DNA of 9,779 nt from Acidimicrobiaceae bacterium (lineage in GTDB: Bacteria; Actinomycetota; Acidimicrobiia; Acidimicrobiales; RAAP-2), in NCBI GenBank assembly GCA_003152555.1, contig PMAL01000129.1, positions 24,338-34,116 on the forward strand, written 5' to 3'. Position numbers and translations under genes: made by a program. The stretch's first letter is position 1. Each line of letters begins with the position of its first letter. Shown here one piece after another: positions 1-5,782 of the stretch. The notes beneath the pieces were generated by a model. The model searched no databases, was not told the DNA's origin, and worked only from the letters and a program-made list of their open reading frames with translations.

Positions 1-363
1 CACCAACTGCGCGGTCGAGTTGGTCGCGACCGGGCCCAGAGTTACTGCTTTTTGTTGGGTGAGCCGCCGAGCGAGGACGGGACACGTCGACTCGAGGCGC
101 TGGTTAATTCAAATGACGGCTTCGTGCTCGCCGAAATTGACCTCGACCTGCGAGGTGAGGGGACGTTGCTCGGCGCGCGCCAACGCGGTCGCAGTGATCT
201 CCGTCTCGCGTCGCTGCGCAATGATGAGGACTTGCTCCTGGCCGCCCAACGGGTCGCGAGCAGCATGGTCCACGACAACTTGTTACAAGCCGATTCGGAA
301 ATTGTCGACGAATTGCGACTGTTTGTCGACGACTCAGAAGCGGACTACTTGTTCAAGTCCTGA
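1..363 (+). CDS. recG: ATP-dependent DNA helicase RecG, C-terminal end (5' truncated)
   Basis: This is the last 120 residues of RecG, the superfamily 2 helicase that remodels stalled replication forks and branch-migrates Holliday junctions. The reading frame is open from the first base of the window, so the start lies upstream. Residues 2-9 read QLRGRVGR, which is helicase motif VI with its arginine fingers. Further on, SNDGFVLAEIDLDLRGEG and LLGARQRGRSDLR match the conserved RecG C-terminal segment that follows the helicase core (family norm: NDGF-AE-DL-LRG-GE-LGTRQSG-PDLR). The protein ends in DYLFKS with a TGA stop. No hairpin terminator is visible in the 25 bases before rsmD. The recG-rsmD-coaD order is common in Actinobacteria. 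The identification rests on motif VI plus the tail; the wedge domain and motifs I-V are outside the window. Confidence 0.95.
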   Translation, partial: HQLRGRVGRDRAQSYCFLLGEPPSEDGTRRLEALVNSNDGFVLAEIDLDLRGEGTLLGARQRGRSDLRLASLRNDEDLLLAAQRVASSMVHDNLLQADSEIVDELRLFVDDSEADYLFKS

Positions 364-376
364 GCACGTAAGGGCG

Positions 377-382
377 TAGCCT
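377..382 (+). promoter_or_regulatory. Putative -10 element (TAGCCT) of a leaderless rsmD promoter
   Basis: TAGCCT fits the actinobacterial -10 pattern TANNNT. Its last T lies exactly 7 bases before the G of the rsmD GTG codon, so a transcript would begin at or next to the start codon. No Shine-Dalgarno sequence lies before that GTG, which agrees with leaderless translation. No convincing -35 box is seen. The same geometry recurs before smc. Confidence 0.45.
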
Positions 383-388
383 TCAAGA

Positions 389-916
389 GTGCGAGTAATT
401 GGTGGCGCGGCTCGGGGACGACCGCTCAAGGCAAAAATTCCGCCCACGGTGCGCCCCACTACGGACTACGCCCGAGAGGCCATCTTTTCCATGCTCGAAA
501 GCCGAGGCGGGCTCGTTGATCTCACCGTCGCCGATCTTTATTGCGGCTCGGGCGCCATGGGCATTGAGGCGTTGTCGCGCGGCGCGGCGAAGGTCTACTT
601 CGTTGACAGCGATCCCGCCTGTTTGGCGGCGGCACGCGTGAATCTAGAACCGCTGCAACTAAGCGGCGAAGCGGCCTTCGTGCGTGCGACGTTGCCGTTC
701 TGGCAACCAACATCCGACCTCGACCTCGTGCTGGCCGATCCGCCGTACGGCCCGCTCGACCTCGAGAGTGTGCTCAAGGGAGTGCTCGCGTCTCGCGTTG
801 TCATTGAAAATGACCGCCACATGGAGCCTCCCGAGGGTTGGATCGTTACCAAAACGAAGCGTTACGGCACTACGCTCGTAACGATGTTGGAACCCAGCGA
901 AGCCAGTGACCAGTGA
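389..916 (+). CDS. rsmD: 16S rRNA (guanine966-N2)-methyltransferase RsmD
   Basis: RsmD transfers a methyl group from S-adenosylmethionine to N2 of G966 (E. coli numbering) in 16S rRNA of the small subunit. The 175-residue product is close to, and slightly shorter than, family length. It opens with MRVIGGAARGRPL, the usual RsmD N-terminus, then RPTTDYAREAIFSML (residues 22-36), a family signature. The SAM-binding motif I is DLYCGSGAMGIEALSRGA (49-66), with the acidic ribose-binding residue in FVDSD (71-75). The catalytic motif IV is DPPY (117-120). The GTG start was chosen because it gives the canonical N-terminus. There is no ribosome binding site, but a -10-like TAGCCT sits 7 bases upstream. 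The stop overlaps the coaD start by 4 bases (GTGA), implying translational coupling. An rsmD-coaD pair is a widespread arrangement. Confidence 0.95.
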   Translation: MRVIGGAARGRPLKAKIPPTVRPTTDYAREAIFSMLESRGGLVDLTVADLYCGSGAMGIEALSRGAAKVYFVDSDPACLAAARVNLEPLQLSGEAAFVRATLPFWQPTSDLDLVLADPPYGPLDLESVLKGVLASRVVIENDRHMEPPEGWIVTKTKRYGTTLVTMLEPSEASDQ

Positions 917-1401
917 CGGTAGGCCTGATCCCCGGCTCCTTTGACCCGTTTCACAACGGTCACCTCGAGGTGGTTGAACGCGCCTCGCACATCTTTGACG
1001 AGATCGTGGTCGCGGCCATTCGAAACCCGCAAAAGTCCGAGGCGCTGTTTGACCTAGAAGAGCGCCGCGAGATGATCGCCGAGTCCTGCGCGCACATCAA
1101 GAACGTCCGTTTCGTCTCGATCGCGACCCTGCTCGTCAATGTCGCGCGCGACGTCGAGGCGACCGCCATTGTCAAGGGACTGCGGGCGGTGTCGGACTTT
1201 GAAAGTGAACTGCAGATGGCCCAGATGAACCGTTCACTCTCCGGGGTCGAGACGCTCTTCATTCCTTCGAGTTCGCACCACTCCTTCATCTCGTCGGGCC
1301 TGCTGCGCGAGGTGGCTCGCTACGGTGGTGACGTGTCCCAGTTCGTGCCCGCGCCGGTCTTCGCCCGATTGCAAGGCAAGTTTCTAGGAGGTGGACAATG
1401 A
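913..1401 (+). CDS. coaD: Phosphopantetheine adenylyltransferase CoaD
   Basis: CoaD is the fourth enzyme of coenzyme A synthesis: it joins 4'-phosphopantetheine and ATP to give dephospho-CoA and pyrophosphate in the cytosol. The 162-residue length is normal for the family. The nucleotidyltransferase signature GSFDPFHNGH occupies residues 8-17 and contains the (T/H)xGH motif as HNGH. KGLRAVSDFESELQMA and the following MNR (about 88-106) form the conserved substrate-binding segment, and SFISSGLLREVARYGGDVS (about 124-142) matches the family's C-terminal ISS-REVA-GGDVS motif. The GTG start shares 4 bases with the rsmD stop; no strong ribosome binding site is seen, so re-initiation is likely. Its TGA overlaps the next ATG by 4 bases. 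Its product feeds the phosphopantetheine arm of the acyl carrier protein encoded downstream. Confidence 0.96.
   Translation: MTVGLIPGSFDPFHNGHLEVVERASHIFDEIVVAAIRNPQKSEALFDLEERREMIAESCAHIKNVRFVSIATLLVNVARDVEATAIVKGLRAVSDFESELQMAQMNRSLSGVETLFIPSSSHHSFISSGLLREVARYGGDVSQFVPAPVFARLQGKFLGGGQ
1386..1391 (+). promoter_or_regulatory. Strong ribosome binding site (AGGAGG) for the SepIVA-like gene
   Basis: A full-consensus AGGAGG (continuing as TGG) lies inside the end of coaD, 6 bases before the ATG at 1398. It fixes the start of the SepIVA-like gene and suggests its translation does not depend only on coupling to coaD. Confidence 0.8.
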
Positions 1402-2045
1402 CGACTTTTGACGGCTACGACGACGCTGAGGAGTCCGAGGAAATCGCGGGACGCCATGCTCGGCGTGATATTGAGACTGACCTGCGCGACCTCATTGAAC
1501 TGATTGCCAACGCCAAGCAGATGCCGCTGTCGAACTCGGCGCTCGTGCCGCGCGATGACGTGCTGAGCCTGTTAGAGCAGGCTCTGCACAGTCTGCCCGA
1601 CGAGATTCGTGAGGCCCGTTGGGCGCTGCGCGACCGTGAAGAGTTGATGGCCGCCGAGGTCCAAAAGGCTCAGCAGCTGATGGACCAGGTGCGCGCCGAG
1701 GCGGCCCGGATGGTCGACAAGACCGAAGTTGTCCGCCAGTCACGCTTGAAGGCCGAGCAGATTGTCTCGGAAGCCCAGGCCCAGGCGCGTCAGATGGTCA
1801 ACGAGCACGAGGACTATTTGGACGGGAAATTGGGCAGTTACGAGATCGTGATGGAGCGTCTCTTAAAGACCATTCGCTCCGGTCGCGAACGCCTGAACGC
1901 GCAGAGCCTGCCCAATCAATCGTTGGCGCCCCATCCGGGCACCGAAGAGTTCCTGGGCACCAACCAGAATCCGCCGCCACCGGCGCCCCAGGACGAGGTC
2001 TCCAGTTTCGACGATGCGTCCTTCTTTGATCAGGACGCCCACTAA
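1398..2045 (+). CDS. sepIVA: SepIVA/DivIVA-like coiled-coil cell-division protein
   Basis: The 215-residue product resembles the actinobacterial DivIVA-domain protein SepIVA (mycobacterial Rv2927c), a septum- and envelope-associated factor in division and polar growth. The diagnostic part is residues 31-70: DLIELIANAKQMPLSNSALV followed by PRDDVLSLLEQALHSLPDEI. This corresponds to the actinobacterial pattern of a short helix, a 'MP-S-S-V-R-EVL-LL' turn and 'LPEE'. A long heptad-like, charged, Ala/Gln/Arg-rich coiled coil follows (about 68-168). The last 45 residues look disordered, with a proline run (191-197) and an acidic/aromatic ending. There is no signal peptide or membrane helix. Automated annotation could label it 'ATP synthase subunit b-like' because of the helix. 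Gene order supports SepIVA: in Mycobacterium the same gene precedes yceD, rnc and mutM. The family call is fairly sure; the exact role here is inferred. Confidence 0.75.
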   Translation: MTTFDGYDDAEESEEIAGRHARRDIETDLRDLIELIANAKQMPLSNSALVPRDDVLSLLEQALHSLPDEIREARWALRDREELMAAEVQKAQQLMDQVRAEAARMVDKTEVVRQSRLKAEQIVSEAQAQARQMVNEHEDYLDGKLGSYEIVMERLLKTIRSGRERLNAQSLPNQSLAPHPGTEEFLGTNQNPPPPAPQDEVSSFDDASFFDQDAH

Positions 2046-2050
2046 CCGCC

Positions 2051-2605
2051 GTGTCCTCGCCCTACCTCGTCCCGGTAGCCCAATTGCTGCGCGACGTGCC
2101 CTCATTGATCACGCTCACGCTGGAAGCGCCATTTGACGAGCCGCACGAGTTCGTGGCGCGCGGCTACGCCGAAACCGACGTCTTTAGTGAAGCGACCGTC
2201 AACGCGGAACTTCGGGTCGAGAGTTTCAGTGGCGGCCTGCGCGTGCGCGGTCGCGTCCAGGCGCCCTGGCACGGAATCTGCCGGCGGTGCTCGACGCCGA
2301 TTCTGGGCATGAGCGACGTCGCGGTTAACGAGAGATTCGTGAATGATCACGCGCCCGAGGACGATGAGGCCTACGAAATTGAGAACGATTTCGTTGATTT
2401 GGCGCCCCTGGTGCACGACGCGATCTTCCTGGATTTGCCACTCGCGCCGCTGTGCCGCGAGGACTGCTTGGGGCTGTGCCCCTACTGCGGCGTGGACCGC
2501 AATGACGAGAGTTGCGACTGCCAGAGTCCGCTGGACCCGCGCTGGGCTACACTTGACGAACTCCGTTTCATCGACTTTCAGGTCGATGAATCCAAAGAAG
2601 TGTGA
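2051..2605 (+). CDS. yceD: YceD family protein (DUF177), cysteine-rich, probable zinc binder
   Basis: DUF177/YceD proteins are encoded beside rpmF in most bacteria and are linked to ribosome or 23S rRNA maturation; the biochemical role is not settled. The 184-residue product has the expected layout: an N-terminal beta-rich part, a first cysteine pair in ICRRCSTPI (C77, C80), an acidic middle containing AYEIENDFVDLAPLV, and the family hallmark LCREDCLGLCPYCGVDRND (C135, C139, C143, C146) followed by CDC (C155, C157). The closing DPRWATLDEL is also typical. Eight cysteines in this spacing suggest bound zinc, although E. coli YceD keeps fewer. The GTG start lies 5 bases after the preceding stop and has no clear ribosome binding site, so coupling to the upstream gene is likely. 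Next downstream is rpmF, as expected. Confidence 0.92.
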   Translation: MSSPYLVPVAQLLRDVPSLITLTLEAPFDEPHEFVARGYAETDVFSEATVNAELRVESFSGGLRVRGRVQAPWHGICRRCSTPILGMSDVAVNERFVNDHAPEDDEAYEIENDFVDLAPLVHDAIFLDLPLAPLCREDCLGLCPYCGVDRNDESCDCQSPLDPRWATLDELRFIDFQVDESKEV

Positions 2606-2638
2606 CGGGCCCGCCCGTTTAGACGAAAGAGAAGATCG

Positions 2639-2818
2639 ATGGCCGTCCCCAAGCGCAAGACCAGCAAAGCCAAGACGCGTAGTCGCCGAGCGGCGAACTG
2701 GACGCTGGATCGTCCCGCGCGCAGCGTCTGTCCTCAGTGCGCCACCTCAAAGTTGCCCCACATCGTGTGTCCGAACTGCGGATGGTACAAGGGTCGCACT
2801 GCCGTAGAGGTCAATTAA
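2639..2818 (+). CDS. rpmF: 50S ribosomal protein bL32 (zinc-ribbon form)
   Basis: This small gene encodes 59 residues, a normal bL32 length. The protein starts MAVPKRKTSKAKTRSRRAAN, the near-invariant basic N-terminus that threads into 23S rRNA of the large subunit. It carries two CxxC pairs, CPQC (31-34) and CPNC (44-47), forming a zinc ribbon, and ends GWYKGRTAVEVN. Keeping all four cysteines makes this the zinc-dependent (C+) paralogue type; organisms with a second, cysteine-free copy often switch under zinc starvation, but no second copy is in this window. The start is ATG after a purine-rich GAAAGAGAAG stretch that serves as a weak ribosome binding site. It lies 33 bases after yceD and 1 base before plsX. 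Confidence 0.97.
   Translation: MAVPKRKTSKAKTRSRRAANWTLDRPARSVCPQCATSKLPHIVCPNCGWYKGRTAVEVN
2806..2810 (+). promoter_or_regulatory. Ribosome binding site (AGAGG) for plsX
   Basis: AGAGG inside the last codons of rpmF lies 9 bases before the TTG at 2820. It supports this unusual start codon, for which no ATG or GTG alternative exists: an in-frame TAG occurs at 2805-2807, just upstream. Confidence 0.5.
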
Positions 2819-2819
2819 A

Positions 2820-3803
2820 TTGACCCTGCCCATCGCCTTGGACGCGATGGGTGGTGACTTTGCCCCCAGTCAGATCATCGAGGGTGCCCGTCGCGCCGTA
2901 GATGAATTAGGCCTGGAGGTCATCCTCGTTGGCATACCCGATCTGCTCGGCGACACGCCCGGCCTCGACGTGTTTGCCTGCAGCGAAATAATCTTCATGG
3001 ACGACGACCCCGCCGCCAGCGTGCGCAAAAAGAAGGATTCCTCCTTGGTGCGCGCCGCCGAACTGGTGCGTGACGGCAACGCCAGCGCCATGGTCTCGGC
3101 CGGTAATACCGGGGCCACCATGGCCTCGGCGTTGCTGCGCATGGGTCGTCTTCCCGGTGTGGTTCGGCCCTGCATCGCGACCCCCATTCCCAACCCTGGA
3201 CGCACGCCGACGGTGCTGGTCGACGCGGGGGCTAACGCCGAGTGCACGGCGGAGATGCTGGTGCAGTTCGCCCAAATGGCCGCGTCGTTCGTCAGTGCGA
3301 GTTACGGCGTGGCGAGCCCATCGGTGGGGCTGCTCTCGATCGGTGAAGAGTCCTCCAAGGGCACGCCGCTGGTCAAGGAAACCTACGAGTTGCTTACCAA
3401 CATGGCGGAGATCAACTTTGCGGGCAACGTCGAGGGCCGAGACCTTATTCCTTCACCCGTGGACGTCGTGGTGACCGACGGTTTCACCGGCAACGTGGCC
3501 CTCAAGACGCTTGAAGGCGGACTAAAATTCATTTTCTCCGCCGTCTTAGAGGCCATCGGTACTAATGAGACAACGAAGGCCGCCGGCGACGTGCTCTTTG
3601 AGTATTTATTGCCAATTGCCAGTCAATTGACACCCGAAAATCAGGGCGGAGCCTTGCTGCTGGGACTTAACGGTATCTGCGTCATCAGCCACGGTTCGTC
3701 AAACGCCACCGCCATCATGAACGCCCTGCGCGTGGCCTCAGAGATGGACCAGGCTGGCGTGGTCGCGAAACTTCGTACGACCATTCGACCTGATCAGGAC
3801 TAG
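2820..3803 (+). CDS. plsX: Phosphate acyltransferase PlsX
   Basis: PlsX is a peripheral membrane enzyme that converts acyl-ACP and phosphate to acyl-phosphate, the acyl donor for PlsY in the first step of phosphatidic acid synthesis. The 327 residues match family length. Motifs in order: ALDAMGGDFAP (6-16) at the N-terminus, SAGNTGA (93-99), LVDAGAN (133-139), SIGEESSKGTPL (173-184), DVVVTDGFTGNV (215-226), and GGALLLGLNGICVISHGSS (277-295). These cover the glycine-rich nucleotide/phosphate-binding fold typical of the family. The start is TTG, one base after the rpmF stop, giving the canonical N-terminus; a modest AGAGG precedes it. The gene ends with tandem stops TAG-TAA. It precedes acpP, which encodes its substrate carrier. 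PlsX is absent from Mycobacterium, so its presence is informative about lineage. Confidence 0.96.
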   Translation: MTLPIALDAMGGDFAPSQIIEGARRAVDELGLEVILVGIPDLLGDTPGLDVFACSEIIFMDDDPAASVRKKKDSSLVRAAELVRDGNASAMVSAGNTGATMASALLRMGRLPGVVRPCIATPIPNPGRTPTVLVDAGANAECTAEMLVQFAQMAASFVSASYGVASPSVGLLSIGEESSKGTPLVKETYELLTNMAEINFAGNVEGRDLIPSPVDVVVTDGFTGNVALKTLEGGLKFIFSAVLEAIGTNETTKAAGDVLFEYLLPIASQLTPENQGGALLLGLNGICVISHGSSNATAIMNALRVASEMDQAGVVAKLRTTIRPDQD

Positions 3804-3810
3804 TAACTGG

Positions 3811-3838
3811 TTGGTCATGGGTGGTTGCTCGGTAATCT
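3811..3838 (+). promoter_or_regulatory. Possible promoter for acpP (TTGGTC, 16 bases, TAATCT)
   Basis: The 60-base plsX-acpP gap is the longest in the window. It holds TTGGTC (3811-3816) and TAATCT (3833-3838, fitting TANNNT) with a 16-base spacer. A start about 7 bases after the -10 would give a 5' leader near 19 bases that still contains the strong ribosome binding site. A 5-base dyad, TGCTC (3826-3830) and GAGCA (3840-3844), brackets the -10. No terminator hairpin with a T-run is present, so plsX read-through into acpP is also likely. Confidence 0.35.
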
Positions 3839-3852
3839 AGAGCAGGAACACA

Positions 3853-3858
3853 AAGGAG
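3853..3858 (+). promoter_or_regulatory. Strong ribosome binding site (AAGGAG) for acpP
   Basis: AAGGAG is placed 5 bases before the ATG at 3864. It fixes that ATG as the acpP start in preference to an upstream in-frame TTG at 3825, and suggests high-level translation, as expected for an abundant carrier protein. Confidence 0.8.
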
Positions 3859-3863
3859 TGGTC

Positions 3864-4154
3864 ATGACCGCTGACGCAGGAACCTCATCATCGCTCGACC
3901 GAGGCGCCATCCTGGCGATTGTTCGAGAGCAACTGGCCGAAATACTCGAAAAGAGCCCCGATGACATCCCCGAAGACGTGCCTTTTAGTGATATTGGCGC
4001 CGACTCACTGGCCTTAATTGAGCTGGTCGAAGCGCTCGAAGAGAACTTGTCGGCCTACGTGGCTGGCTTTCACATTGACGACGAAGACCTAGAAGGTCTC
4101 TTGTCGGTGCGCGACGCCGTTGACTACGTGGTTGTCAAACTGCAGGGCCCGTAA
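3864..4154 (+). CDS. acpP: Acyl carrier protein (variant with extended loop)
   Basis: The 96-residue acidic protein carries the phosphopantetheine attachment motif FSDIGADSLALIELVEALEE (41-60), with the modified serine at residue 48. Once charged by a holo-ACP synthase (not in this window), it would shuttle acyl chains for fatty acid synthesis and for PlsX, its upstream neighbour. The helix IV signature SVRDAVDYVV (81-90) is present. It differs from a standard ~77-residue ACP: there are about 15 extra N-terminal residues; the Asp that usually follows Ser-Leu is Ala50; and the segment between helices II and III (ENLSAYVAGFHIDDEDLEGL) is about five residues longer than in E. coli AcpP. The ATG start is set by the AAGGAG site. 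The rnc start lies 8 bases past the stop. It could be the main housekeeping ACP or a clade-specific variant; context with plsX favours the former. Confidence 0.88.
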   Translation: MTADAGTSSSLDRGAILAIVREQLAEILEKSPDDIPEDVPFSDIGADSLALIELVEALEENLSAYVAGFHIDDEDLEGLLSVRDAVDYVVVKLQGP

Positions 4155-4162
4155 CGAGGTCT

Positions 4163-4849
4163 GTGAGCCTGTTGCTCTCGCCACTTGATGCGTTAGCGGA
4201 GCGATTGGGATTGTCTCCCGAGAGTGAGTTATTAGCGTTGGCTGTCACGCACTCGAGCTACGCCGCCGAGCACGACTGCACGTCAAATGAACTGCTCGAG
4301 TTCCTGGGTGACGCGGTGGTGGATTTGGCGGTCGCGGACCTCATCGTCACTCAGTATCCCGAACTCGACGAAGGTTCGGGATCGCTCGTACGCTCGCGCG
4401 TGGTGAATGAGGCGTCCCTCGCCAGCGCCGCCCAGCGCCTCAACCTTGGCGACTACATTCGCATTGGTCGCGGGGAAGTTAAATCCCACGGTCTCGAGCG
4501 ACCGTCGTTGCTCGCGGACGCCTTTGAAGCAGTGGTGGCGGCGCTCTATCTAGAAAAGGGATTTGACGTCGCCAAAGCGTTCGTGCACTCCGCGCTGGCG
4601 AAGGACGTGGCGTCAGCCGCATTACGTCCCGACGACGTTGATCCCAAGACCCGACTTCGCAAGTGGACTGAGTCCGCTGGCTTAGGGTTGCCGGTCTATA
4701 CCGTCACCTCCGAAGGCCCAGCCCACGAGACGACTTTTGACGCCACGGTGTCGATTGGCGGGGTGGTGCGCGGTACCGGTCAGGGTCGTTCGAAGAAAAA
4801 CGCGGAAACCCAGGCCGCATTGTCCGCGTGGGAGCGCCGCGATGCCTGA
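4163..4849 (+). CDS. rnc: Ribonuclease III
   Basis: RNase III cleaves double-stranded RNA, including rRNA precursors and structured mRNAs, as a dimer with Mg2+. The 228-residue product has both expected domains. The catalytic domain (about 5-150) carries the signature NELLEFLGDAVVDL (42-55), with E43, E46 and D50, and the second metal-binding stretch LADAFEAVVAALYLEKG (117-133), with D119 and E122. All catalytic acids are therefore present. The double-stranded RNA binding domain (about 160-226) ends with GQGRSKKNAETQAALSAW, the usual lysine-containing RNA-contact helix. The start is GTG. A GAGG at 4156-4159 sits only 3 bases away, so the TTG at 4172 is an alternative start (three residues shorter). 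The end overlaps mutM by 8 bases. The acpP-rnc pairing is widespread in bacteria. Confidence 0.96.
   Translation: MSLLLSPLDALAERLGLSPESELLALAVTHSSYAAEHDCTSNELLEFLGDAVVDLAVADLIVTQYPELDEGSGSLVRSRVVNEASLASAAQRLNLGDYIRIGRGEVKSHGLERPSLLADAFEAVVAALYLEKGFDVAKAFVHSALAKDVASAALRPDDVDPKTRLRKWTESAGLGLPVYTVTSEGPAHETTFDATVSIGGVVRGTGQGRSKKNAETQAALSAWERRDA
4830..4834 (+). promoter_or_regulatory. Ribosome binding site (GGGAG) for mutM
   Basis: GGGAG within the end of rnc lies 7 bases before the ATG at 4842. It supports the start that gives Pro-Glu at positions 2-3, which the enzyme needs. Confidence 0.6.
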
Positions 4850-5744
4850 ACTACCCGAGGTCGAAACCGTGCGGGCCTCGCTCGCGAGAGACCTCATTGG
4901 CAAGAAAGTGAAGACCGCAGTGGTGACCAACGGGCGAGTGGTTCGTCGCCACAAGTCGGCCAAGGAATTTCGTTTTGCCATAGAGGGCCACACCATCAAG
5001 ACGGCCCAGCGTCTCGGCAAGAACCTTATTTTCGCGCTGGAGAATGGCACCCATCTCGTGGTTCACCTGGGCATGAGCGGTCAGCTGCTTCGCGCCAAGG
5101 GTCCCAAGGACCCCAAACCCAAGCACACCCACGTGGTCTTCACCTTCGTCCAGGGCGGTGAGTTGCGCTACGTTGACCCGCGCACGTTTGGCGAGCTCTA
5201 CGTGTCAACGCCACTGCCCGAAGGCAGCGACCTCGAGATCTCGAAGTTCGCCCGGCTCTCGATCGGCGGCGACGGCTTGGGCCTTCGCCGCGAGATTCCC
5301 GAACTGGCGCACCTGGGCATCGACCCGTTCGAGGATCAGATTGGCTGGGACCGGTTCGCCGCGATACTGCGCAGCCGCTCAACGTCACTGAAGGTGGTCC
5401 TGACCGATCAGGACATCATCGCGGGTCTGGGCAATATCTACGCCGACGAGACCCTCTTTGCCTCCGGCCTGCGCTACGACCGTTCGGCCGAGTCACTCTC
5501 AACCATCGAGATCCGTCGCCTGCATCGCGCCATAACCGAGATCCTGACCAACGCCATCAAGCATGGTGGCACCACGCTCGACGACGAACAGTTCGTTGAT
5601 CCCGACGGCAAGCCCGGCTCCTACCAGCAGTTTCTTCAGGTCTACAACCGCGAGGGTCAGCCCTGTTATCAGTGTCGGCTGCCCATCACCCGGGGCATGG
5701 TCCGCCAGCGTTCGACATTCTTCTGCGAGAAGTGTCAGAGCTAG
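4842..5744 (+). CDS. mutM: Formamidopyrimidine-DNA glycosylase (Fpg/MutM)
   Basis: Fpg excises 8-oxoguanine and formamidopyrimidines from DNA and cuts the strand by beta,delta-elimination. The 300-residue product starts MPELPEVETV: Pro2 is the Schiff-base nucleophile and Glu3 the catalytic acid, so the start must be this ATG even though the frame is open 105 bases further upstream. Other active-site residues are visible: K60 in RLGKNL, M78 in HLGMSGQL, R114 and F116 in DPRTFGELY (void-filling residues), and N198 in GLGNIYADE. The C-terminal zinc finger has C275-x2-C278 and C295-x2-C298, with the DNA-contacting R290 in VRQRSTFFC. It is slightly longer than the E. coli enzyme (269). It overlaps rnc by 8 bases and precedes smc by 38. 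Full motif retention argues against the Nei-like paralogues. Confidence 0.97.
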   Translation: MPELPEVETVRASLARDLIGKKVKTAVVTNGRVVRRHKSAKEFRFAIEGHTIKTAQRLGKNLIFALENGTHLVVHLGMSGQLLRAKGPKDPKPKHTHVVFTFVQGGELRYVDPRTFGELYVSTPLPEGSDLEISKFARLSIGGDGLGLRREIPELAHLGIDPFEDQIGWDRFAAILRSRSTSLKVVLTDQDIIAGLGNIYADETLFASGLRYDRSAESLSTIEIRRLHRAITEILTNAIKHGGTTLDDEQFVDPDGKPGSYQQFLQVYNREGQPCYQCRLPITRGMVRQRSTFFCEKCQS

Positions 5745-5770
5745 CGTCCAAAATGGGCAGAGAAGGTTGG

Positions 5771-5776
5771 TAGCGT
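5771..5776 (+). promoter_or_regulatory. Putative -10 element (TAGCGT) of a leaderless smc promoter
   Basis: TAGCGT fits TANNNT and its final T lies exactly 7 bases before the smc GTG, so transcription would begin at the start codon. No ribosome binding site occupies the 5-12 bases before the GTG; the nearest purine run, AGAAGG at 5761-5766, is 16 bases away. No clear -35 is seen (CCAAAA at a 17-base spacing). Confidence 0.45.
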
Positions 5777-5782
5777 CTACGC

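Noticed and set aside
961..972. Perfect 12-base palindrome CACCTCGAGGTG
   Set aside because: It encodes the conserved HLEV right after the CoaD signature; codon constraint explains it and no repeats of it were seen nearby.
2343..2807. 154-residue plus-strand frame spanning the yceD end and rpmF
   Set aside because: It is out of frame with both YceD and bL32, whose motifs are complete. The translation is Arg/Thr/Ala-rich without motif.
3801..3806. Tandem stop codons TAG-TAA at the end of plsX, considered as a sign of recoding
   Set aside because: Double stops are common and simply prevent read-through; nothing suggests a programmed event.
3825..3863. Upstream TTG start for acpP adding 13 residues
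   Set aside because: The strong AAGGAG site points to the ATG at 3864, and the extra stretch covers the likely promoter.
4737..4841. Possible 35-residue N-terminal extension of MutM
   Set aside because: Fpg requires proline directly after the removed initiator methionine; only the ATG at 4842 provides this.
5742..5747. Second copy of TAGCGT overlapping the mutM stop
   Set aside because: It lies 29 bases upstream of the copy next to smc and has no start codon at the right distance; likely coincidence.
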